The notes under the pieces: model-generated
What the model saw: the letters and a program-made list of their open reading frames with translations, nothing else
Told to the model about the DNA's origin: nothing
The model's database searches: none
DNA from: Arcuatula senhousia
Lineage: Eukaryota; Mollusca; Bivalvia; Mytilida; Mytilidae
NCBI GenBank assembly: GCA_963971305.1
Contig: OZ020316.1
Span: 14,960,745 to 15,024,744 of the forward strand
Length of the DNA: 64,000 bases
Direction of reading: 5' to 3'
Shown here: piece after piece, positions 12,701 through 27,700 of the stretch
Numbering within the stretch: the stretch's first letter is position 1
Layout: the number at the start of each line of letters is the position of its first letter
Translations under genes and position numbers: made by a program

Positions 12701-15700
12701 GCTTAAGGGCATACGATACAGTAAAGATCCCCCGTTGATTTTTTCGTGAAAATTGGTGAATTTGTTATTTATTATATGTAGATTGTGAATCCAAAAAGAA
12801 AATCATACCTTCATGACTTCGTTTTTGAGCAAAATGCTGATGAAAAAACGACATATTTAAGGATTTGTAATGCATTGTGTACTTAGATGGCAATTTTTGA
12901 ATTCCTGTTACTCCGGTCTCAGAACAGATATTTTAACTCTGTTTTTTGTGCTGTATTCTGCTATTCTTTCTCTATGAAATGGTATCACAATTCTACTTCA
13001 TAATATGATTTTCTATCGTTTAATACAAGTTTTACATGTGTTGGTGAAAATTTGAACCTTTTTTTAATGGATAAAAAGAGGAAGTAAAAAAAAATGACCG
13101 TTGATTTTTTCCCAAGATTCTAGATTAATGTAGCTTTTAAGGTGTATTTTTAATATCTTTAAAAAAAATAGGGGGTCCATGTGCTTGATTTTGAGTTAAA
13201 GTCCAAATAGCGTCATAAAAACGAGCATTTTCATAAAATGGCGCTAAAGTTACGTTGCGTTGGATATTGCCGGGAAATCGTTACATACTTTCCCGCGCTA
13301 TTTAATCAAGTGCGTGAAAATTCAATTAAGATATAATTGGAGTGTTTCCCGGTGATTATTATTCCTTTAGTATTATTGTTTGCTTTTTTTGTGTGTATTT
13401 TTTGCTTTACATGAGTAATAGAAAAATTACACGCGATGCCGCACATGTTCTATAGTAATTTCATGAAATAAAAGTTTGAATATTTCCGTATTTCGGAAAG
13501 ATAAATCGGATTAATTCTTAGTCAAGTCTTGGAGACAACGTATGTTTTCCTTTAAAGCGACTTTCCATTTTCGTTGGAAGTTACGCTCACTTTTTGTTTT
13601 TGAAAATAATTGTGTGTCCTCTTTTCAAGGCTTACTATCGAGAATAGCCGTCCTGTTCTTTGGTAAAACTTATTGACATACATTGTGCATGACAAACTTA
13701 TTTGTAAATTTTCCTTGTTATCTTTTGAACTTTTACTAAGTTGTAAATAATATAGAATTTTCAAGATTTATGACCAAGCTTAGGACTTACGACATTAATT
13801 CAAACTCATATCACTCATATCACTGTCCACTGCGATTGACATTTCTCCGTAAAGAGAAAAAAAGTAAGGGTAGGTCTTTGTGTTTTGTGTTTATTTTTTA
13901 GTAATTGTTCAGTTACTAGTATTTTACAGTTGGTCACCCTATTGGATACTATATAATACCATCATGGATATGTTTAAAAAATGCATGGATAACAGTCAGA
14001 TATGTTGTATGGAAGACATACGATTAGTTGATCGAACAGCCATGACAGCCACTGCTTAAACATTCTTAGGGTTCGCATTTTTATGGCTTGTCGTATTTTT
14101 GCTCTCGTCTAATTTTCGGTTTGACCTACTCTAAACCAATCCCCGTCGACGTGATGGGTGCGTTGAAGAAACACGGGCTAACAGTGCACGGCATCGACAT
14201 TGAGTTCGCAATGTTTATTTGTTTTTTTATATACATTCGTAATGGTGTATTGATAGTGGAAGCTGATTTACAATATTTGTTTGGAAAGAGTTCTTAGAAA
14301 TTCTCAAGCACTTCTTTCAATCAAATAAATATATTGCCATAAAACATATGAAACTGTCTTCGTCTATGCTCGCTGTACAAAATACACGGATTGGTGGAAA
14401 TTGAAAAACGCTACGGGTTATTGCAACAAGCAGGAACTGCTAACTCTTTCTGAACACTTGAGATTAATTTCTTTCAAGAAGATTCGCTTGGATGATTGAA
14501 GTTGTTTTACATTGTACATGTGTTTTAGTGTTGCATGCATTTTAACATTCGAATGCCAAATCGAACCCCATTTTTGCTTCCTCAAATTGGTGATAAATTG
14601 GAAGCATCACATTGTAAAATAATATATGCTTTTGTTAAATAATATTTATTATCATAATCTAAAAACGGCACTCTAATAAAAATGATATAGGGATAAATTA
14701 GCAACTTAAATAGATAATTAAGGACTTTAGAATTTACACACAGAGAAAGAGGAAAAAAATAAGGTAAACAATCAAACACAGCTTGCATGATACTTTTTTT
14801 CTATTGTGTTCCTTGGAAATATTGCACAATCTTTTGGATAACTGCAGCGTTCTTTTTTACTCTAGGCCCACCATTATTACGTTTGTCGCTTAACAGTTGC
14901 TCTATGCCTCTTTTGTTGTACTGTGCATATACAGTTCTCAAATTGTCCATGACAAGTCCAGATTCCGCCAACCTATGAGATATAAACTTTGATACCAGTT
15001 TAGCATTAACCAACGGTTCCAATGTCATTTGATTCTTCTTTGTTTCTACGTCAAATTGTTGTTGTTCAATCAGAGAATCTGTTGTAAATGAATGCAAAAA
15101 AAGAGTTGATATATCGCGCTTTAGTGTTGATACAATCTTTGAAAGTGCATCAACATCTCCTACTGCATTGTGTGCATCGAACTCTCCTCCACAAACATGC
15201 TTATAAAGTGTACATTGCTTGTAGTTATCTAGGTCAGGGAGTAGTTTCTTTGATAGTGGTAGAGTATCTACAAATCCTTTGACAGTTTGTCTGAATTCGG
15301 CAAAACAGGAGTAATGTTTAATATTAAAGATGAGTCTCTTCGAGTCAAATAACTTGGAATTATGACCAAGTAAAACAACCGGGCTAAACTGTTCAAGCCA
15401 CAAAACAAAACTTTGAAAGGCAGCCTCTCTTCCTACTGCTGGTATAGGATGTCCATTATGAAACAGAATACCACCTTCATTCGTAAGACCAGTTACTTCA
15501 GAACTCATTTTAGATATTGGCTTAGTAGGTTGAATGTAACAATTAAACGTTTGATCTTGGTATTTTGACGCAATTTGCAAAATTTCACAGTCTTCTTGTA
15601 AGGAACTCGTTTCTAGGTCAAAGGTTATGAATTTTACTTCTAACTGGCTAACCTGTTCCGTAGATGGTCGGTATCGTATTGGTGGAATGTCGCTGACTTC

Positions 15701-18700
15701 CGTAGTAAGCGTGAGTCCTATATCAGTCTTATATAAAATTCCTTCACGTTTTTCCTGTTCAACTTGAATTTTCTTTTTACTCTTTTTGAATACAAGTTTC
15801 CTTCGTTTGACCGCTGGTAGATTGTTGTAAGAAAGATGTCTCTTTATTTCTTTGCTTAGGCTCTCATGGTACTTTCTTGTTATTTTGTTTGGAGATAATC
15901 CAGCTTTTACAAGTACATCTGACACGTAATGGTACCCTGTATTCTTCTGTGCTACCGCTGCCGCTACTCTATTACTTAAACTTTCGCTTGCGCTGTAGCA
16001 TATTCTTTTTGGAGCCTTGGACGCATATATTCCGTTCAGAGATTCTACTTCTTTTGTTGAACCACAAGGTGCAAGTTTGTGTGAATTATCAGCCATCGTG
16101 GCAAAGATGATGCTGAGATCATTGAACAACTCGTCTCCCTGTAAGGCCTTTTCACCGGGTAAAGACTTGTGGCTGTAATTTTCATTTTCTGCTCTACACC
16201 AAGTCCCACATTTCTCGTGATGATCAAATGCATGTGGAACAATAGAATTCAGTGTAGATCTTAAGCTGTCTTCGTCGTTTTTATTCTGCTTGATTGCGTA
16301 CGAAAAACATTTTTGAAAATATTTAATCACTTTGGTCGTCAAAGATTTGTGCTTTTTCTGGAGCGTATTGTACATAGCGTTTCCGACTGATTTTCGAGAA
16401 TGGTTTGTGTCGCTCCATTTGGTAACTGGGTGTCCTAAACGTTGTCTTACTTGAGATAGTGTTGCGGAGTCGTCGTCCATCACTAACACATTCACTTTAA
16501 CACCAGCAGTGTCCTCGAGTGTCTTTAAAAGTTCAGCCCCTGTGTGTGCTTCCATTGCTTTGGGTGATTTGTCCCAATTCCTACAGCAGGTATGGTCTTT
16601 AACGGTCTTATTCATCTGCTCAGCTCTTTGACAAAGTCGGCAGTGGTCCGACATTACGCTGTAATTTAATACTTTTCCCGTGTTCTCTCCAAGAACTGAA
16701 CCTACACCTGAATGGCTACTATAAGAGCGCCCCGATCCTCTTTTCTGCCAACACATATCATACTTCACTGTTAACTTTGTTTCATTGTCTATATCTTTAT
16801 CCACGTTTGTATTTTCCTTCCTACAAAAAGATATAACATTCTATACTCATAAAAAACGTCCCCTTTTACAAAAATGCAGAGTTTTCCACACGCGTAAAAA
16901 GTTTTACGGCATTTATGAAAAACTAAATTCAACACAAAAATCTAATATTACAGAGTCATGAAATTGTTAACATGAGGATGGGGTCCCATTTCATGTGATG
17001 CCTTTAACTTTTCAAGCAAATCATTTTGAAGCATTAAGATGGTGTCAAGGTCATACCGCATTGCGTAGACCACAACCCTAAGTGTCTATATACCAAATAT
17101 CAAATGCTTAGTTATTATACTTTTGAAGAAAAATTTTTTCCACGAAATTCTTATAAAGAAGTTATAAACAAGAATATAACCTAAAGACACAATGCCCCGT
17201 CTCGCAACATTAATTTTCCCCACAATCACAAACTCATTGATTCCAAGAGTATAATTTATATGATGATTAGATAATTTATTAAGTTTCTCGATACCATATT
17301 TCCTTCATGGTAAAGTTACTTAAGCCTTTAGTTAAACTAAGTGTAACCCCCCCTTCTTTCTGTGATCAATCAAACACGAAGTTAATAAATTATGTATAAT
17401 TTTATTATGATTTTTGTTTTTCAAATCCTTATAAATATATGTGCAAAGTTCAATGACTATACCATACTTCCTTCATGATTGACTATAACTTTAACCTGTA
17501 GGTAAACCTTATTTGGGACGGACGGACGGACGAACGTAAATTTACGCCGATACTGGCTATTAGTAAAATCGATGTACGACATTGTGCCAAATCATTGTGC
17601 TACATTTGAATTAATCTATTTACAATGATTAAGCATTAATCCCTTCAGCAGACGAACATTTTACAAAGGGATGGACGGAAGAATTTTGATTACATGTAGC
17701 TGCCACATAATTTTATGTCCCTTATTTCAAATACATGGCTGTGTTTTCGCTATACTGGTTCGATCTTTTTTATTTTCATTTTGTGAATAGCTGTTATTAT
17801 TTTGCCGTTTACATTCCGTTGTACTTTGTAATTCGTTCTAGTAATGCGCTGAATCGGTCATGTTTTGAAGACACGGGTGTCATTTCATAAAGCGATCGCT
17901 AATTAGCGTGCGTCCCTTGTCCAATCAACATACGTGGGTATGTAAAAAGTAGCTTTGTTATACTTAAATTAACCTTATTTTAATTTTTATCAAAAATATC
18001 ATTTGACTACCTTGACTTTTCAATTTCCTCCTTGGTGGCATCTTCACACGATTTTCTCGCTACTTCTGCAAGTGGTATCTGAATTTCCCTCTCTCTTTTC
18101 TTTAGGGTTTTCTCTGTAACACTAGGAATTCCTAACGAAGTGATGAATTTGTTAACTTGTCTGGGTCCTAAGCCTGCTTCGATCATTCCTACAATATAAT
18201 ATTTAGACAATCTCCGTAATTTTTCGTTTGATAGAAAATAAGAAAACGAGCAGATCTGTGAGCTCGTTTTCTAGTGATATTCCGATCCAAAAGTTATGTC
18301 GGCGTAAAAACCGTAATATTCGGTAAGCAGAATAATGAACCGAGAGCATAGATTTGCAGTGGTCGTTTAGAGAACGTTCTAGCATAAGCGGAAAACGGGA
18401 AGTAGATGAGCGATATGCCTGAAATCAAAACAGAACACTACCTGCTGCAGTAATGTATTTTAAACATTTATTACAAAGATGCATATGAAATACAGATTTT
18501 TCCCAGTGAAATAAAATCTGGTAAATTCACAGTGTGAAATAAAAATATTTTCACTCTTGCGTCCTTTCCGGTCAAACTCAATTATGACGTCGTGAATTGT
18601 ATTGCGTTGTCGGCATGACTCCTGCGGGCTATGATTCATACGCCATTATAATTTTTTTTAAACTATTTATTAGCGGCATTTTATCTATGTAATAAATACG

Positions 18701-21700
18701 ATAATCAATTAGGTCTCATGAATAACCAAAATATGATCACTCGTGTGGGAACGCACTGAGATTTAACTCGTGCGCGGAACAAGTTCCGCACACTCGTATA
18801 AATCTGTGTGCGTTCACCGACTCGTGATCATATTTTGGTTATTCACTCGACCCAATTAATTATCCTATAAGTAACAACGGTTTTAAGTTTTAATTTGTAA
18901 CAATAATGCCGGTTAAAACATCTTAAAAATTGCAATACCGAATTATAAGAACCGAAAAATACAAATATCAGTCGTTTGGTATAACATATTGTTTATATAT
19001 GTTTAATGAATCAAAAAATTCAATTCTTTAACTAAATGATAAAATTTTCTATCGATTTACGCGTCTTCAAAAGAAAACGGATTGTAGCAAATACCTGTAC
19101 TTATATAAAACTTTTTTCCTTAGCATAATTCAAAGTTTATTAAAGCATCATAAATGAAAACAAATAAATAGTCACGGCCAAATTCAAAACAGTTTCCATC
19201 TAGATTTTGAATCTATGGAGTTGTACATGTATCGGGGCGATTGGGAATCAGTGGATCAATACAGAATTGAAAGATGTATGCTAGTTACAGGTATGAAAGA
19301 AGCAGCGGTTCCAATGGGGGGGGGGTGGGTCATGTCAAAAGTCCGAAAGGGCAAAGAAAAAAACAAATAAACACCAACGAAAACGGGACAAAACAGACAA
19401 ATTGTAAAACACGGAAACACAAAAACTACTGAATATCAACAGCGCAAGCTCTAGTCGTAAGTTTATATTACCTATCGCTGCCTTTGTATTGATATCAAAT
19501 ATTGCTGGGCCCTTTGAACTGCAATGCGTTTTGTTTGTAGTAATGGTGTTTATAAATTCACATGTCCCGCATCTAACATAGAGGTAGCTACCAAAGCCGT
19601 GTTTTCTTTCTTTTTCAATGTTCATTAGGTTTAAAAGTGATCCACAGCTGTCGCATTTCTCTAGGGCTTCCGCCAACACTTTCAGGTCTACAATCCTCCT
19701 CCCATCTTTCCAATAAATTGTCTCGTCTTCTGATTCCTCTAAACTCTCCTCTTGAACATCCTCTGTAATTTTGTCTTTGATATTCAATGCTGAAAGTTGT
19801 TCCGAACAAAGTTTTCTTCTGCGAATCTCGCCATCTTTGCAGAACGGCATATTTGCAACTTGCGCAAGGTGCGTTCAAATATTTTTGTCGTAACCGATCG
19901 TCTATGAACTTTTATTCCGCGAAAAATATCGGTGAAAAATGCCGTTACCGCATTTTTTCGCGTGGATTAACGCGACGTCGCGAAAACAAGGTGAAGCTTT
20001 TACAACGTAATTATCTGCCCTTGCTACTGTATCGTATTCCCTTAAGACCTTACGTTTTATTTACACATTTTTTCTTAATTCTTAATTTTTTTTTTACAAG
20101 ACCATAATCTAGATATGTAAGGGTATATGATATGCTCCTGTTTTATTGTTTTGAGTGCTAAACCAATTCTTTCAATTCACAAACGCTAAAAAACATTATA
20201 TTATTTTTTGTTGTAGGCCAATGTCTATGGTAGAAACTGTGACCAGTGTCGTCCCAACACGTTCTACCTGAGTGTAAACAATCCCTATGGATGTGTGGCC
20301 TGTTTCTGTATGGGTGTGTCATCTCAGTGTACCAGTACCTTCTGGAATAGAGCACAGGTAATAAAATAACTTGTGAAAAAATGGTGAAAAGATAAGAAAA
20401 ATGAAATTCTCTTTATATTAATTATTGAGATAATTGCTGTTGAATGTTTTCCATGACAGATTATTAAAAAGCCACTACTTGTTAATGTACATATGTAATG
20501 CCTTATACACTTATTCCATGTCTCATAATTAAATTACTGTGGATTCATTTATTTTCGTCTGTACAAATTTTTGTGGTTCGGTGAAAAGTCATTAGTTTGT
20601 GGATTCTTAAATTTTTGTATCTTTAGCCTGCAGCATACAGATCAATGTTAAATTCCCTTTCATGGGGTATCAAATTTCGTTGGTCAAGGGCACCCACGAA
20701 AATAGATACCACACCAAAAATAATGAAACTACAGTACATCATATACATTATCTTTTATTAGATTGGAACATCATTCACCAGAGACAATCAAGGATTTTCA
20801 TTGGTTGATCTGTCTCAAAGAAGTGGACCAATCACAGAAGGGTTTACAATTGACAGTAATGTGAGAGAGTTGATTTACAGAAGGTTCAACAATCTAGCAC
20901 AACAAGTGTACTACTGGTCATTGCCCCAGAGATTCTTAGGAGACAAGGTAAGTGATATATAGACATTATAATAACATTTTTGACCCGATTTCACAAAGTG
21001 AAGAACTTTTTGTAACAATTTTCTCAGAAACTACTAATCACTGCCACTTGATATTTTGTATACAGCACCAGGGTTGGGTCTCATAATGTGGGATTTGATT
21101 TCAGGTCTGTTGCTTACCTACTCTGTTAAAAGAAATCTTGCCATTTTTGAATATGACAGATTTTTAACTTTATGCTACTGGAAAGACAGCAAGCAGATGC
21201 CACTGGTCGCATTGAAGGCTGGTGGCTGTTTAAGGCAGATTTCTTTATTGACATTGTGTCAAATAAACATGTACATGTACTAATTTCAACTACATGTATA
21301 AATAAATGACATATGTTTTTATGTAATAAAAACATGAAAATTTAGGTTTGGATGTCTTTTTAGAATAAATTCATGATAAAAAAAATAATAATAATTCCCA
21401 TTTGCATAATTAATTTTTAAGCGCAATAAATTAACTGTTTTTATGCGAGAATATTCCCTACAAAAGTACCTCAATTAAAGGAAAAAAAACAATCATCATT
21501 TTTTTTGGTCTTCTGTCATTTGTGCTTTGGTCAGCAAGGGGAAAAATCAAGACAGCTATATCAGGGTAAACTGTATGAAAACCTTTTGTAGAATAATCCT
21601 TAGTTGCAATGTAGAAGAATCAATTTATCTTTTTAGAATTTATCATTTTATTTTGTACTTTGTAGGTCACATCATATGGTGGAAATCTGAACTTTGTCAT

Positions 21701-24700
21701 CAGTTATAGACCTGGACTGGATTCCAGTCCACAAGACAACACTGCTCCTTTAATAGAACTTAGTGTAAGTTACCAGGTTTCATTTTAAACATTTGTCATG
21801 TGGAACAAAGATTTGTTCAATAATCAATTGTAGTTTTTGGCCGACATAATGAAAAATTGTGAGTAACCAACTTCTTTTCATAGTCTCTTAATATTCAGAA
21901 TGCAACATCAGCATTTGGTCCCATTTCAAGTTTTTTGCTTGCTTGACTTGCAGCCTGTTAAAATCTGGTTTTTTTTTTGTCTTTGACCCATTTGTTTATA
22001 CGTATAAAAAATACAATCTTTTAGTTTGATAAGCATGTACAGGATATAGTTGAAACATTACTAGGAAAGTTGTTTAATTTAAAGATATTAGTAATTGTAG
22101 ATAAAATATAATTCACTTTCTTCATTGATTCATAAATTCATGGTTCCAAAAGAAGCAAAGGTGTACTTACAGAATAATCAAATGCCGCTAATATGAAAAG
22201 GCAGACAAAATTGGTTGACACAAAATTTTCACAACAAAACAAACCACAAACAAAAAACCACATATTACAACGAAACCACAATCAGTAACGTTAACTCTAG
22301 TGAAAAGATAGATTTAGCAATGCCTGTTGGAAGGTAGGGCTTGGAACAGCAATGCCTGCTTGAAGACATGGCCTCAAACATATTATTAACCCATTGGAAT
22401 TTTTTTTTCAGGGAAATGACATTACACTGGTTTACAAAGATAAGACCAGCCCCTCTGCCAATAACCCTTCGTCTTATTCTGTCAAGTTCTACGAGGTAAG
22501 TTATAGGTCGAAGAAAACTTAATTGTGAAAAAAATGTACAAAGTTCCAGAAGAATAGTTGTAAACTTTGGTTGACATGCAAAGACTATTTTGCCAAAAGC
22601 TGTTGTAGAAAAATATAAACTAGAATAAAAAGAGCACAATTTGAACTGGAAGTACTAAAACAATTTTTACATATTGATCAGAATTCATTGAAACTTGGCT
22701 TACTAGTAGATTTTTTATCAGTTCTATTCCACTATTTCTTTTAACTACTTTTGCTTTGCCAGCAATCATCAATATAAATGTAGTAGATAGAGGTTATTTA
22801 TTAAAGTTTATGTACAAAGGAACAATTACGTCGCTGCAGACCTATATATAGGTAAAGTCACGACGTAAAACTCCCCAGTCGGAAAGGAACAATTAGTACA
22901 TGTATTTCCTTGAATATGAGTCAATGACAATCTTATATTGAAATAAGATAAAAAATCCTGTTACATTTTCTTTAACCATTGGAAAGAATTGGTAAGAGGT
23001 GCTGAAAAGTAAAAGGACTCCTTTACATTGTTATATGTTTTATAAAAGTGATTTTGATGTCTTGCATTTTTTTTGCTACATATCACTTCTTTTTAAATCT
23101 GATGAATATTTTAATGTAGCAATACTGGACCAGACCAGATGGCCAGCCAGCTTCCAGGGAGTTCTTGTTGATGGCCTTGGCTGACCTTGACTCCATACTG
23201 ATCAGGGCTACATTCACTAGAGAGACAGATTCTGCAAGGTTAGTGTTATTATGTCTCCCAAACGAAGTTTGGAGACATTATGTTTTTGCTCAGTTCTTAT
23301 TATTCTTATTATTACAAGTGTGACCGTGTATATAAATATACAAAGGGGTTTTTGATTTCTTTTAAATATTTATGTATTGTCCACTAAAATGTATACGCTG
23401 TTTTATGATTAACAGGTACTGACTACCATTTCAGATCACCTGAAATGCAGCTAAATATTGTTCAGTTTTTTTATCCCAGCTATGACGTGGAAGTGGAAAT
23501 AAAGTTTTACCTGGGTGTCCAGTTCATTCTCACTTAGTCATGAGTTCATTTAGCTGAATGCGGTTTTGACTGTTGTATAATGTGTTTTTTGTTTGTTGTA
23601 TTGTCTGAATTAGTGATTATTTTCGTCATTCGATCGTGGCTTTAGGAACATACAGATGAAACACTTTTGATTTTGATCTGTACTGATACTTATGCAACTG
23701 CATACCAAATATTAATGGTGTACCATAACTTGTCAAACAAATTAGACCATCATCGCCAACAGGCAAGGCAAGAAGTCCAGCAAGTTCAAAAATTGACTTG
23801 AGAATAGTTGAACAATTACAGAAGGCAGACGTCAAGAAAAAAATCCAAAGAATCATATTTAAAGAATGATGCAAAAACAAATAAAAGCTTCCACCTAATA
23901 TAGTGTTTTTATTAGCTCACCTGGCCAAAGGCCATGTGAGCTTATGCCATCACTATGCGTCCGTCGTCGTCTGTCGTCGTCCGTCGTCCGTTAACAATTT
24001 CAAAAATCTTCTCCTCTGAAACCACTGAACCAATTTAACAGAAACTTGGCAGGAATGATATATGACATGTTGGCAACAAACGATCCTCATTTTGAAATGC
24101 TTTGATAAAAAACATGGCCGCCGTTGCTAAAAATAGACTAGGGGGGTCAGACTACTGTTTTTGGCTTATAAATCAAAAAGTATAAGAGATAGAGGAAATC
24201 TGAGGCCACGCTACTGATTCAGCATCAAAAGCTCTACAAAAGTCTCCATTTGGTCAAAGTTGTCAGATGACCCCTTATAGGGGTTACGGCCCCTTAAAGG
24301 TGAAAAATAGCATTTTTTCATGTTTTTGGCCTACAGAATGAAAACTATTGCAGATAGAGATTAGCTGTTGCTTGCTTAAATGTTTAGCTCATTTAGCTCT
24401 ACGAAAGTCTCCATAGGGTCGAAGTTGTCAGATGACCCCTTATAGGGGTTACGGCCCCTTAAAGGTGAAAAATAGCCACTTTTCATGTTTTTGGCCTACA
24501 GAATGAAAACTATTGCAGATATAGATTAGCTGTTGCTTGCTTAAATGTTAAGCTCATTTAGCTCTACGAAAGTCTCCATAGGGTCGAAGTTGTCAGATGA
24601 CCCCTTATAGGGGTTACGGCCCTTGAAAAATAGCGTTTTTTCATGTTTTTGTCCTACAGAATGGAAACTATTGCACATAGAGATTAGCTGTTGCTTGCTT

Positions 24701-27700
24701 AAATGTTCAGCTCATTTAGCTCTACAAAATTCTCCATAGGGTCCAAGTTGTCAGATGAACCCTTATAGGGGTTACGGTCCATGAAAAATAGCGATTTGAT
24801 TTTTCATGTTTTTGGCCTACAGAATGAAAACTATTGCAGATAGAGATTAGCTGTTGCTTGCTTAAATGTTCAGCTCATTTAGCTGTACAAAATTCTCCAT
24901 AGGGTCGAAGTTGTCAGATGACCCCTTATAGGGGTTACGGCCCCTGAAAAAAGCGATTTTTAATGTTTTTGGCCTACAGAATGAAAACTATTGCAGATAG
25001 AGATTAGTTGTTGCTTGCTTAAATGTTCAGCTCATATAGCTCTACAAAAGTCTCCATAGGGTCAAAGTTGTCAGATGACTCCTTATAGGGGTTATGGCCC
25101 CTTATAGGTGAAAAATGGTGTTTTTGGCCTATAGAATGAAAACTATTGCAGGTAGAGAAAAGCTGTTGCTTGCTTAAATGTTCAGCTCATTTAGCTCTAC
25201 AAAAGTATAGGGTCAACATCAAGACCAGGTGAGCGATTCAGGCTCCTGGGAGCCTCTTGTTTATTCATATGACATTTATCTTTGATATACAAAAGTGTCG
25301 TGTCCTCCCTGTTCACTGTCTACATTATAATCGGTCTGACGGCCTAGTTGAGTAACAAAATATTCCTGCAATGGTTTCCTGACATCGTCGAAGTATGCGT
25401 TCGACAAGACAAATTTTACACATATTTCCATCAACTGAATATAAAAACTGTCTATAGTCTTGACTGTTTGTCCTCAGTGCTTTTAGGTACATTTCTACAA
25501 TAAATAAATAAAAATAATAATTAGACTCAATGTTTTAACTTTTACTTATTGAACCGCTACATGGAAGGATGCAGTTATTTGTATGGTTAAAACTCGAGCT
25601 TTGTATAAATTTGCGACATCCCTTTGAAAAGAAAACATGTTTTAATATAAGGATAAAATGCTTCAGCCTATAGTCGAATGAGTTAACATAGAAATATTTC
25701 GGTTACATTTGTTTTTTTATTATACCCCCGCTTCGAAGAAGAGGGGGGTATACTGTTTTACCCTTGTCCGTCCGTCCGTCCGTTCGTTCGTCCGTTCGTC
25801 CGTCCGTCCGTCCGTAACAAAACTTCCGTCACAGTTTTCTAAGCAACTACATGAAATAGAGTTCTGATATTTTGTATACAGCTTTATCATATAGTCCCAT
25901 ATGGTGTATACCGATTTTATGTTCCTACGTAGTCTACTTCCTGTTTACCGAATACTTAGGTTTTAACACATAATAGACATAAATGCAAAATTTTCGTCAC
26001 AGTTTCCCAAGCAACTACATGAAATAAAGTTCTGATATTTTGTATACAGCTTTATCATATAGTCCCATATGGTGTATACCGATTTTATGTTCCTACGTAG
26101 TCTACTTCCTGTTTACCGAATACTTAGGTTTTAACACATAATAGACATAAATGCAAAATTTTCGTCACAGTTTCCCAAGCAACTACATGAGATAGAGGTC
26201 TTATATTTTGTATACAGCTTTATCTTATAGTCCCATATGGTGTATACTGATTTTATGTTCCTACGTAGTCTACTTCCTGTTTACCGAATACTTAGGTTTT
26301 AACACATAATAGACATAAATGCAAAATTTCCGTCACAGTTTCCCAAGCAACTACATGAGATAGAGGTCTGATATTTTGTATACAGCTTTATCTTAAAGTC
26401 CCATATGGTGTATACTGATTTTATGTTCCTACGTAGTCTACTTCCTGTTTACCGAATACTTAGGTTTTAACACATAATAGACATAAATGCAAAATTTCCG
26501 TCACAGTTTCCTAAGCAACTACATGAGATAGAGGTCTGATATTTTGTATACAGCTTTATCCTAAAGTACCATATGGTGTATACCGATTTATATGCTCCTA
26601 GGTTGTCTACTTCCTGTTTACCGAATACTTAGGTTTTAACACATAATAGACATAAATGCAAAATTTCCGTCACAGTTTCCCAAGCAACTACATGAGATAG
26701 AGTTCTGATATTTTGTATACAGCTTTATCCTATAATCCCATATAGTGTATAGTGATTTTATTTTCCTAGGTCAACTACTTCCTGTTTACCGAGTATTTAA
26801 ACTTGTATGCATGGCTTAGTTTGGGGAGCGGGGGTATCACTAGTGAGCATTAGCTCACAGATTTACTTGTTTTTTACAGCATACACTTAACACAATCCCG
26901 CAATTAAAAAAAAAACATATATAAGCAATATTTCAACCGGTTAACTTCTTATAAATTGATCAAAAGACTTTATAAATGTTAATAAAAAGAATTTACAAAG
27001 TCCATGAAACATTATGCATCTTGATTTCAATCAATTTTTATAAGAAACCTATGTTTTGAAAAGAGGCAGGCTTGTTTGTTTTCCTCAACGTTTTTCATGA
27101 TGCCAAATATTTTGGTAGCAAAGTTTAAATAATGGATCAACGACAAAAATGATAAGATTTCTTTAAAACAGGAAGTAGATGAGCAACACATCTAAAATCA
27201 AATCCCACGTTAATGTAAACCTCCCAACTTTTTTTCTATTGCGAGGGTTGCCATTCCAGCCTGTTAACCTCAAAAGAGCAAAACAATTCTTTCAAACACA
27301 CTTTCACTTATCTTTTTGCCTACTTTCATATATAACAATGTGTTTGAGGATACTTCAATCTAAGATATGTTGATAAATTTCCAGATATACCCTTAAATGA
27401 GAATATTTTCGTTTTTACGCTGATCTTGAACTTTATAAAATTCAATATTATAACTTTAAAAACGTTAATTACCTTGTACGTTGGACTTAGAAAGTTAATA
27501 TGATAATTGATTATGGTGTAAAATAACAAATCTTAAACGAATTCTACAGACGCCAGCACGGCACTCCTCAAGCGCCACAAAATGGTTTTCTACATCCATT
27601 GTTGAAAGTAATGGATGGGAATCGTAGCCCAAACGGAGGGTCATGGAGTTAGGGGTATGTTATCTTTACTAATGTTATAGGAGCTAATGCTGATGCTGCA

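Larger units (their letters stand above)
12707..20041 (-). mobile_element. Complete TTAA DNA transposon (Kolobok-like) with three-exon transposase-exonuclease gene
   Basis: The left end GGGCATACGATACAGTA (12707-12723) and the reverse complement of the right end, GGGAATACGATACAGTA (20025-20041), match at 16 of 17 bases. Both ends are flanked by TTAA (12703-12706 and 20042-20045), read as the target site duplication. The element is 7335 bp and lies in the intron between exons 11 and 12 of the host gene, in the opposite orientation. TTAA duplications are known for Kolobok and piggyBac superfamilies; the encoded protein does not look like piggyBac and carries what I recall as the Mutator-like transposase domain. 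The start codon is only 191 bp from the right end, so promoter and 5' UTR are short. The superfamily name is inference; the ends and duplication are seen. Confidence 0.88.

Noticed and set aside
12707..20041. piggyBac element
   Set aside because: TTAA fits, but the protein has the GRRIVDLK / AGLGPRQVN type N-terminus and an exonuclease, neither of which is a piggyBac feature.
12703..20045. Mutator (MULE) classification with an 8-9 bp target duplication
   Set aside because: The flanks beyond TTAA (ctttcagc on the left, gaccttac on the right) do not match, whereas TTAA flanks identical ends exactly. The domain name alone does not outweigh this.
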